A DNA stretch of 64,000 bases from Tomocerus qinae (Eukaryota; Arthropoda; Collembola; Entomobryomorpha; Tomoceridae), in NCBI GenBank assembly GCA_020055645.1, contig CM034546.1:31434001-31498000 (forward strand). Reading direction: 5' to 3'. The notes below the pieces were generated by a model. It was not told where the DNA came from and ran no database searches. It saw only the letters and a program-made list of their open reading frames with translations. Made by a program: the position numbers and the translations under genes. Shown in pieces: positions 9,522 through 21,500 of this stretch (position 1 is the first letter of the stretch; each line of letters opens with the position of its first letter).

Positions 9522-12500
9522 ACGGTGTCGGTTTCCGTTTCTGTTCTGACGTTGACAACAATTTCCATGGAGCGTTGGTATGCAATCTGCCACCCATTGA
9601 AATTTAAAACTTCAAAATCAAGAGCAAAACGACTTGTGTTTATCATCTGGATTATATCCCTTTGCCTTGGTAACTTAATTTTTTTCTAGCTCTGGGCCAT
9701 TTTCGAAATAACTGTTTGTAAAACAGCAATAAATATATTTTGTGAAACGATAATTTTTAATGGCGACACCTTAAAGCAAATCAGGGTTTTACCACAATAG
9801 AAATAATAGGATAATCACAGTTACTCAGTGTACAAAATTTACCACTTTTTAGACTTTTTTACCATCACAGTGGTAAAAATACACTTAATGGTATAAATGG
9901 TAAATTTTAGCGATTGCATTAGACAACTTAGTACAGATACTCTAGACTTCCTAAAATGTAGGTTTTAAACTTAAATTTCTTTGAAATATTTTCAATTAGC
10001 CCCTTAATGAATCAAATTAATCCAATATATTTGATTGTTCACCGAAAGTTATAAAAAATGTTACTAAAACCAAGAATAATGCATTTAGCATCGTCAATTT
10101 CAAATTGATATGAATGTGCTCTTAGTGTCGCCATTGCATTGTTTGAATCCAACTAACTCTGACAAATGAGCATGTATCAATTTGTGACAACAATCATCAG
10201 CTGCTAAGCTGTTTCATACTTTGGAACCGAATTTTATTCAAAATTTAAAAACGAAATTTAAATGAAACTAATTTTTACCATTTATGCCACTTACTACTAC
10301 TTTTTAGGTAGTGGTATTTAACGTTGAATACCATTAAAAACCACTTACCACTGGCTAGTGGTAAATGGTATTTTGTTTACTGTTGTTACTGTGGGAGAAA
10401 CAAAGTAGCATTCATTACCAGAGCAGAGATATAATAAAAGTGCTTTTGCAAAAGAAATTTTTAACTAAAAAATTGTTTGTTGTTGATCAAGATCAACAGA
10501 TTTAGAGGAAGGTATGGTATATTTAAATTACGGTCTATCTTAAACTTTTACTGTTTTATGGTCTTCGATTTAGACATTCCAGAGTTGATTGCGTTAGAGA
10601 CGCAGCCACGGGAGATGGAAGTGGAAACTATCTATTTTACTCAATGTGCCCCCAACTGGAGTAAAGAAGTAGACATGACGTATACTATTATCAGAACTGT
10701 CGTTCTCTTCGCCATTCCCCTGTCTTTCATGAGCTTTACCTACTACAGAATGGCTCGCAGCTTGTGGACATACGCAAATTTTGTTGGAGTTGAAACTCAA
10801 CAAACAGAGACAATACCTGACAGATCTAATCATCCACAGTGTATTGAACCTTGTAAGTGCATTTTCTTTTCATTCGGATGTATCCTTCTACTAGCGTCTC
10901 GGATAAACTACATACATCCGAGACACTGCTCCCACGAAAATAATTTAAATTATTCATCAAGTTCAGAGCCGTTGCGTAAGAATGCGAACGCCTATTACTT
11001 TGGCCCTATAGAACCATTGCGCATTGGTTGGTTGGGAGAACAAAACCTGAACTTGCAAGTTCAGGGCCGTTTAGTTACAATGCAGTAATATGGAATTACT
11101 TTTGGCAAAATTACAGTTGGTTTTACCGAAAGTAAGATCAGTTTGCTGTTGTCCTAAGACCGGTTAGTTTTGAAGAAGGCCACGCAGACATGGCGTTAAT
11201 TTCTTATTTTCAAGGAATTTTTCGTGAAAAATGAAATATTTGAATTAAATGAAATTTTTGAAATAAATACAATACGCATGTGTACACGTATGCGCAATTT
11301 ATTTATTTCACGCGAAATTTATTGAAATAAATGCCATGTACCCTATTTATTTCATTTATGGGAGTGAAATATTTCGTGAAATGTTTCAAACATTTCACCT
11401 ATTTAATTTCGAGAAATATTTCAAGTGCCATGTCTGATAGGCCGGTTTAGGTGACGGCCTTTAACCGGTCCCCATATTTGTTGGGTCTTGGGTCATCAAA
11501 ATGCCTAAGATGTTAAGTATCATAGTTAAAGCTCATTACTTGCTTTTTGTCTATCAATTTAAATTTTAAACATTACTTTCCTTAGATGGGGCTTCTACTC
11601 CTCAGAACAGTACAATTGATCATCAGCTCAGGACTCGTAAGAAGGCAGCTAAGATGCTCGTAGTTGTAGTATTAACATTTGCTCTATGCTACTTGCCAGT
11701 TCATGTCTACAACCTACTTGGGTAATTGTAATCTTAATAATATTAAGTTAAAAATTATTATTTAAACAACACTGTTTTAAAAGACACTGGTAACCAGAGA
11801 TGTGAAAAGTAGGACATAAAACTGCCAAATATGTGGCTAGCATATGACTTTAAGACCTGGCAAATATGACCACAAAAATTGGACTAAAAGAGAAACAATT
11901 TAAAATTAAAAACATGAATGAAAAACTAAATGTCATCCTAAAATTTTAAGAATAATAAAAATACATACATACCTATTCTAAATTTCATAAAGGCAACCTT
12001 TTTGCTTATTTTGCTTGACTAAAAGACAACCAAAAAGGCAAAAAGGTTGCCTTCTTCATGCCCCAGAGCTCATTACCTATCAAATCTAATTTCTCCTGAT
12101 TTCCTTACCATGTTCAACCAAGTAAATAATAAATATTTAAATAGTTGCTTGCATCTTTACTTTTGTTAAATGAAACTAACCCAACTCAAGTACCTTATTC
12201 CCTATTCTACACATAAATAACTATAAATAAAAAAATAATTAGAGCACAAAAATGTCTCAATACACAAAAAATGCAATTTATTGATGTATGTCAAAAATCA
12301 TTAAATGTGCATTTTTGAAATCTAAATACCGAATTATAAATCAAATAACCAAAAATATTTTTTATGCGAGGTCCTTGACAAAACGTTGACATATTATAAG
12401 TGTAAAAGCAAATCGGAAGGCAGTTGGAAGATGTTAGGTGCCGTTATATGATATACCGCTCGAGCAAATCTCCTACCTCGTATGCTAATATATCTATAAG

Positions 12501-15500
12501 TTGACGAAAATACGACAATTAGTACACATACAGACAATTGCACTATTAATTAAGGTATTTATCCACATAAATCAATTAGTACATAAATTCATCACCGTAT
12601 TCAATGACACCCAAAATAATAATGCTTCACAAATCATACACAATTAATCAATTCAAATACAATTCCAATAAATAGTAATAGCATATCCCACATTCCCAAA
12701 GTAATAATAAATGAACCAAATTACCAACAATTACAATTAGTACCAAATACCGAGTGAAGTCTTCTTAACAAATTCAGCTTACGACCACTCCTCCTCGTAT
12801 TGGTGACAATGTTCGTATTACTATTACAGTTAGCAAGGCTGAATCAGTAATACGAACGGACTTACAAACTAACTCAAAATTACTTAAACAGCTAAGAAAG
12901 AAACTTCTCAAAAACCTAGAATACAATTAACAGATCAATCCCGAGCCACAGTTCCAGAGACAATGATCACAAATCGGCTGTGCTCTCCTAATTAACCACG
13001 AAATGAACAGAGTCCAACAGTTAAGAAAATGGCGCTCCCCATACAACAACTGCTCGCTTGATTTACATATTAATACATTAAAAGCTGACAACAACTCGAA
13101 TACAATGCCACCGCTCTGCTCGACACGAAAGGAAACTGCGCACGACTCTCCTTCTTCACTCTACCTCACCATCCAACTCCCTTACTAATTTACATTCCAT
13201 CTGACATCCCCTTAATGTTGACCTTTGCGACCTCGCGAAGAATCTTTCGGGCTCCAATAAGAACAAGACGGTGGGTGATTTCGGGTTACTCCCATGATAT
13301 TCCAATTTCCGCACGAATAACACTGAATCCGTTGTGGTTCACCTCCCTCTTTGCAGTCTCGAGCTCTATGCCCTTGTCTTTGACACAAGAAACATGTCAT
13401 TCGTCCCTCCGCAGTACGAAAGATGTTTGTCGCTCTTCTAGGGTCCTCTCTAGTTGATGGAAATCTTTCCGGTGGTGGTGGATTAGACAGTCGTCGTCGT
13501 ACCTCTGTAATCTCCTCCTGTGCATAGCGTGGAATCCTTTCAACAGGATATCGTGGAACTGGCAGTGACTCCAGCTCCTCAACCTCCTCATGTATGTTGT
13601 CATCCTTAACTTCATCCATCAGCTCGCTGTCGTTGATCTCGTTCGATTCTCCTTCAGCCATTTCCTCCTCTTGTCCTTCCATTTCCTCCTCTTCATCACG
13701 AAGCTCGACAGGCTCGCTCGTACTCGTGGTCTCTATTTCCATGGACTCATCATCACGGAGTAGTGCTTCCTCCTGCTCGCTCGTGATCGGTTCAACAATT
13801 TCATCAGGTCCCTCAGCGACCAACAGTGTCTCCTCGTCGATTTCTGGCCATACGTTCGTGGCAAGTACACCATTCTCAGTCTCTAACATTGCCGCTGTTG
13901 CCTCATCATACAGACGCGAACGGCCGTAGGCCACGTGAAATACCAGGATTGACATCTGTAAACAATAAAATTGAACGACAAATATTAGACAATGATTTAG
14001 ACAAAGATATTCTTTCAGAACTTTCTTACTTAATACTTTGCTTCGCTGGATGGCCCCTCTAAATCATATCTACTGATAACTTTTAACTCTACAATTAACA
14101 TCAACAAAATACAAAATTCACTTACATTTCATATCATTAACAAATGGGTGTTTCACACTGCAAATTACAAATAAATTTTCTAAGTGTAAACACGAGCAAA
14201 CATTACATAAAAACCTTACTTTTTACTTGAAAACAGATCTATTTTCTCACAATATCCTTAACTAAGCTCATCAAATCTTGTACTAGGGCCATCCGTTTAC
14301 CCTCGGTCTCTGTCTCGAAACCTTTCATTACATTACCCGACTTACTCTTAGATTTACCACTACCCCTCGTACTCGCAGGTTTACTACTACCTCTCGTGCT
14401 CGCAGTCTTACTGCTACCTCTAGTACTGGTAGTCTTAGTACCACCCCTCGTACTGGTAGTTTTACCACGACTGACACTTGTCGTTCTTGAACCCGCACTT
14501 TGGCCTTGTAGTCGTAACTAGAGTTCCCAAAACGATCTGGACGCTTCATCGTCCTCGCACTTTGCCTCGTGTCAGTACTGGTGGTCGGTTCTTCTCTAAC
14601 GGGTATCTCCATTATCGTTTCTTCTTCTTCTGTGTCTAGGTCCTCTTGACCGGTCGCATAGTCGGCCTCGGTAGAATTACCGTCTGTTTCCCTCTCAGCT
14701 TCTAAGATATCATCCTCTTCCTCAGATAACACAAGCGGTAAGGGCGTAATAGTTCTACTAGTTGAATCTCGTCTAGATGGTGCAGTTGGTGGTCGTGTAA
14801 AAGAATGTGGCGATTCCTCCACTCTTTCTGGTGTAATATCCTGAAAACTATTTCCATTATGACTTTTACACGATTCATTACTGTATACCGTACTTACGTC
14901 CCCCACTATGGAATCTTTCGCTGACTGTTCCTTAGGTACTTCTATCGTATCACAACTGACTAGTGGCAACCCCGTAGAGCTGACGTTAGTCTGGTAGCCA
15001 AATTCACTTGGTAGGTCTCAATCTTCGTACTCCAGCTGTTCATTTACGTCGTAATCTGAAAAATACTCTTCGTAAAACAGTTCCAAATGCCGGACGTTCT
15101 CATTCCTACGAAATCCTTCTCTGCCAACCCTTAAATCTTCTATAATATAATTAATTGGCCCTACCTGATGTATTACTTTAAAAGGTCCCTTCCAATTCAC
15201 CAGCCATTTAGCTGTCTTGCCCACAATGCGCGCAAAATTAGCTAATAGGACTTTATCCCCCGGATTATAAGTCACAACGGGATGTTTAGCATCCCATTTA
15301 ATCTTACGCAAATTCTGATGCAACAGCGTTCTCTTTCGAGCCTCAGCCCTGTCATTAAGCGCTCTTGCCTGTAAATCATCTTCCTCCATTAAAATTTCTT
15401 TCAACATTGGGTATTTTACATCGCAAGGCAACGTTGGGTGTTTTCCGTAAATCAAATAATAAGGAGCAAAACCTGTTTCGGAATGTACAGTCACATTGAT

Positions 15501-18500
15501 CGCCCATTGTACTTTACACAGACCTTTGTCCCAATTATTATGGTTATCGTTAACGCGCTTTTTAATTACACTATTGACAGTCCCATTGACTCGCTCACAA
15601 ACAGCATTTGTTGTGTGTGTATAGGCTGAAGACATAGCCAACTTTATATGATATCTGTCACAAAATTCTTTAAACTCGCCAGAGGTAAAATGCGTCCCTC
15701 TGTCAACTAAAATCTCCTTTGGGCATGCAAAATTAAAAATCAGACTTTCCTCTATGGCTTTAACAGCACATTCAGAGGTACAATTCTTTACTGCACGAAG
15801 TAACACGAATCTGGTCAAATGATCGATTATTACTATTACATACTTATTTCTGTGTGGAAAACTAGTCTTAAACGGTCCGATAAAATCAATGCCAACTCTC
15901 TCCCATGGTTCTAAAGGCGGTGGAATTGGTTGAAGTGGTCCAGGTCTTGCTTTATGCCTGCGATTATGCATCTGACAGGTTTGGCAACCCAAGATATATT
16001 TTCGCGTATGTCTATACATACCTGGCCAAAAATAACGTGATTTTAACAAGTGCCATACTTTATGAAGACCTAAATGCTCTGCCGTTGTAACATGCAATTC
16101 ATCCAAAATTTTCTTCCTCATTCCCCTTGGTATGACCGTCAACCAAAGTCTACTATCTTCGTCCGAACTAGCTTTATATAGTATTCCGTTGTCCAACTTA
16201 TAAGTACAATATTTTCCGTGCAACATTTCCGTTGGATTAGCCTCAAATGCCTCCAAAGCCTCGATTATATCCACTAATTTAGGATCGTTACGTTGTAGCA
16301 CACCAAACTCTCTGTCATTTTCCAATGCAAATAAACGTTCTTCGAATGCGAGATGTTCTGCTTGACTTAACGGTGGGGCTGGATTGACTGGGTTTCGTGA
16401 CAAACCATCTACGTTACTATGTTTCAATCCTGACTTATACAAGATGTTAAATTTAAAAGGAGATAATCTCATCGCCCACCTAGCAAGTTTTCCATGCGGA
16501 TTCTTCATCTCCAATAGCTGACATAACGAACAATGATCAGTTATTATGGTAAATACTTTATTATGCACATAAGGTCTAAAAGTCTCTACTGCATAAAGTA
16601 TACCCAGACATTCTAATTCGGTCGCACTACAATTTCGCTCATATGGTGCTAATGCTCTGGACGCATATGCTACTACCTTCCAAACTTCCTTTATCACATT
16701 CGGCTCATCTGAATTTTCAGTTTCCTCCTCCTTCTGCTCCAAAGTACAACCCAAACCTAGATAACTCGCATCGGTATATATCCTAGTTTCAGCTCCATCC
16801 CTAGAAAATGCCATTACTGGTGCTGAGGTCAATGCCACCTTCAATTTCTCAAATGCCTCTTGCTGCTCATCTCCCCAAACGAACTTAACATCTTTACCTG
16901 TTAACTTGGTGAGAGGTCGAGCTATGTGTGTGAAATTACGTATAAATCGGCGATAATAGCCAGCCAGATAAACAAATTGCCTAATCTGCTTAACTGTCTT
17001 CGGTCTTGGAAAGTCACGCACGCAGTTTACAGTCTCAGGGTTTGGTGAAATACCCTCTGATGATACTATATGTCCCAAGTATTTCAGGCTATCGCTAGCT
17101 ACTGTACATTTTTTTGGTTTAAGACGTAAACCTGCACGCTCAAGCGCCAAGAATACAGACTCTATGTGCTGCAAATGTGATGGAAAATTACTGCTATGCA
17201 CGATAATGTCGTCCAAGTACGCTAGTGCGACCGTCCACTTTAATCCACCTAAAACAGCATCTATAAGCCTTTGGAACGTCTGGGCTGCATTGCACAACCC
17301 AAAGCTCATAAAATTATAATGATATAGCCCGTCTGGCGTCACAAACGCTGTTTTCTCCTTGTCCTCTGGTCTTACTGGAACCTGATGATATGCATCCGTA
17401 CAATCAAACGTCGAGAAAAACTTACATCCCGAAAATCTATCTAATGCATCATCCATACGAGGTAACGGATAGTTATCCTTCTTTGTTACCTTATTCAATG
17501 CTCGATAATCTGAACAAAATCGCCAAGTCCCATCTGACTTCTTGACCAACACTACCGGTGAAGACCAAGGTGAATCTGAATGACTGATTATGCCTTTCCT
17601 CAACATTTCCTCAGTTTGCTTCCTAATTTCACATCTCTCATCATATGCACATCTATAAGGCTTCTGTTTGATAGGTGTAGCATCCCCCGTCTCTATCTTA
17701 TGCTCAACATAATCACACCTTCCTATTTCCTTTCCAGCGCTCCCAAACAACGAAGCGTATTTGCGAAGTAAAAGCTGGACTTGCTCTTTCTGCTCGTCAC
17801 TCAGCTTACTTCCTAAGGTAATTTTCTCTAAAAAGTCTTTCATGTCAGTATTCAAAGAATTCATAAACTCAGTATCTCGACAAATCGAGTCCACAGGTTT
17901 ATAAGCCTCTTTCTGACTTCTAACTTCCTCATCTACCTCATCGAGATTGCACTTTATCTGATCAGCATTAAAATCCTCATATGTACCTAATACTGTATTC
18001 ATATAAAACCTTGATGGCCGGTTAGACAAATTAAGTAGATAGGTAAATCCCTCTCCCTCTACAATCTTAAGAAGAGTATGACCCACACCTACATTCTTAG
18101 CTCGCTCTAACTGTGACCTTGGAGTTACATGAATTTCCCCACTAACAGTCTCACTAGTAGTTATAGGTACCCGAAGTGCGTACCCCGGCTTAATACAGAC
18201 AGACTTAGCTAAACGTATGCATTTCAATTTCTCTGTCCGCACGCTAGTAGTCTCCGTAGTAATGGCATCGCTATGAGTGTTAACATCGTTGTCTGAAGTA
18301 GAAAGGTCGGACGCAACAGCACCACACACAGTCATAGCACTATATACTTCATTACTGCTATCTACTGCATGCACGTAATTGGCTTCACGTTCTACAAAGG
18401 ACGCAGGAGCATCTGCATTAATGTCAATTCCATAAATTAGCTTATCGTTATTGCAGTCAACAAGAACTTTATAAACATTTAGAAAGTCATGACCTAGGAC

Positions 18501-21500
18501 AATGTCATTCGTTAAATTCTTTATGGCAAAGAATTCATATAGAATTGGTTGGTTGTCATCAACCGCAATTATCATTTCGACTCTAGTCTTAACTGTGTTA
18601 GCATTTCTACTTAGTACAGATAATTCTATGCCAAATGGTTTGACCTCGGAAATTCTATGTATGTACTTACAGAGTTTATTGTCCTTCAGAATGGAATTAA
18701 ATACATTCTCACTGATCGCTGTCATGCTTGCACCCGTATCTGCTAAAGCTTTAAAAGTCCGACTGCCCATGAATATTTGACATTTCGTTGGCGTCTTACA
18801 TTTAAATATGCTCCTGTACCTAGCTGGAAATAAACCAAGTTTTGTATTAGTGCATATAGTATCTTCCCGACTTTTCATACTAGACATCATTTCAACTTTA
18901 CGTACTTGATTAGACTTATGTGCATTTTCCGATTTCTCCATATTATTCACATTATTCTCCATTTTTACATCATCTCGTTTCATGTCTTTCTTAGCTAACA
19001 ATGCGTCACTTGACGACTTCCCCTTAATGTTAGATTCCTTATTCTCCCCATGATATATACTATTAAACACTATCCGTGTCCCATACTTATTTAACTTATT
19101 GTATTTTAAAGTTCCCCAATACTTATCCCTATAATTCTTAAACTTATTCAATATCTTTCCCAAACCTAACATGCAAATTACTGGTTTCCCGAATTACTGG
19201 TGTTAGTGACTTGTGGCTGAGCGCTTTGTGACTGGTTTGCATAAAATGGTGGTTTGCCCGCTAGACGATCTTCACAAAATCTACCAATATGTCCAGCTTT
19301 ATTACACCAATTACATATGGGCTGACCATCGTCTGTACGCCTATTCACGAAACTTGCACCCTTATTGTACTTGGCGCGTGGTCGCACATCATTAGCATTG
19401 TTACTATTGTTAGGCTGATCTCTCTGTGAATTATTATAATTAACATAATTCTGTTGCCCCGAGTTCATTGCCTGCATCGGCGCCGCATTACTGTAAGACT
19501 GATAGGAATAGCTACTATTAGACCGACGCTCGCTTTGTTTTAGCTCAGCTTTTTGCGCCGACCACGTCTCTGCAATCTTTCTTAGAATAGAAAGAAAATC
19601 CATACATGTCCCTATAGTCTGTGGTGCCAATGACAATTGCATATCTGCAGGTAAACCCTGAAGCAACTGCCTAACTTTCTCTTCTTCCCCCATATTAGGA
19701 TTAATCATGCACAAAATGTTCATCTTGCTCGTTACATAAGTTTGTGCATCTTCCCCAATTTTGTACTTCAATGCTTTATTCTGTGCCCTGTAGTTCGCTT
19801 TCTGATTAGTATGATCAAAGAACTGCACAAAACTAGCCCTCGCATTCTGCCAAATCGCATTAAAATCAGCGTCAACAACTTGCATCAATCCATTAATAGT
19901 AGGCCACACGGATGCCCAATATGACTTAGCATCCTTCTCTAACACTCTATCTAAGTTAGTTAATAACCAACGGTTATCCAAGTTCATGTAAGTCAGGTCT
20001 GCCTCATGCCTAGTTAGAAACTCCTGAACACTCGACTTCCCGTCATAATGCCTTAATTGAGCCAATGCCTCACTTTGGACGACACGTCTATTTAGATTCC
20101 CTTCGCCCTGCATTGCTACAATTGTCGCATTCAAAAGCCTTACTTGTTCCTGGAGCTCGTCCATTGTAAGTTAAATTTTAAACGAAAGATGAATAACAAT
20201 AAATTACGCTCAAATGGACTGACAATTTACTAGGTGAGTACTATCTCAACAATGGGTTGTCATCCCCACTCACGCTCGTTGATGCTAATTAAATACGTAC
20301 TTTTACTCACCAACCTCGCTCTGCTCACTACGCTAGTCAATCCAAAATATCCCAAATATTTCTACAATAATTGACAGTGAGTGCGATTTTAAAATTATAT
20401 AACAAAGTCCACGGTAATTCTTTCGTACTATGACAATGCTTCCCTTCTATACTGAACTTGAACGACAGAAAGTACAAAAAAATTCAAACAGAAATTCGAA
20501 ACGGTAGAAAACAATAATGACACTAATTATTGGACATTCGTGGTGGTCTCTAATACTCTTGGACGTACACAGTTTGGAAACTTGGACTCAAAAACTTCAT
20601 ATACTACATTCACAACTAAATCAATTTTAGTTTCATCCGACAAAGGTCCAATTGAAATTGCAAGATTTTTAATGGCTCCGGTAATTTTTAATTGTGTAAC
20701 ACCTACTAAAAGAAGTGACAATCTTACGTACGCAATAATTTGATCTCTACTGGTATTCGGATAATTATCTACGTCTAACAAAACTACAACTCTCTTCTCT
20801 AAGTAGCTCATTACAAATTAAATAGCCAGATATTTTCGTAGTTGCACGATATGAAAAAGATATTTCCTCCACTAACTTAAATACTATAAACCAACCACCC
20901 CGTAGAAGCACGATATGTTTTTCAAAAATATTACTATTTAAATGGATTTTCTTTCTTAATCTTTGAATCAAAATAACTAAGCAAAATTAAATTGGCTCTG
21001 CGCGAAAATCTTACAGCTCGATAGAAAACACACGCTTGGCAACAGAGAGATTGACTTAACCAACAGTAACTTTGCCCATATGGCGAGTCACTGTGCGCGC
21101 TTGAATACGGAAAATTTTATGTTACCTTCTCCGGTCGTACGTTATCCGATTATTTGGTAGAAATCCGAGTTATCCCGAAGAGCTACCCCGCATCTTATAA
21201 GTGTAAAAGCAAATCGGAAGGCAGTTGGAAGATGTTAGGTGCCGTTATATGATATACCGCTCGAGCAAATCTCCTACCTCGTATGCTAATATATCTATAA
21301 GTTGACGAAAATACGACAATTAGTACACATACAGACAATTGCACTATTAATTAAGGTATTTATCCACATAAATCAATTAGTACATAAATTCATCACCGTA
21401 TTCAATGACACCCAAAATAATAATGCTTCACAAATCATACACAATTAATCAATTCAAATACAATTCCAATAAATAGTAATAGCATATCCCACATTCCCAA

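Noticed and set aside
13003-13188. Plus-strand 61-codon frame, repeated at 21804-21989
   Set aside because: It is antisense within the LTRs and occurs twice only because the LTRs are duplicates.
13212-13955. Envelope gene of the LTR element
   Set aside because: No transmembrane helix, fusion segment or cleavage site; acidic with zinc knuckles instead.
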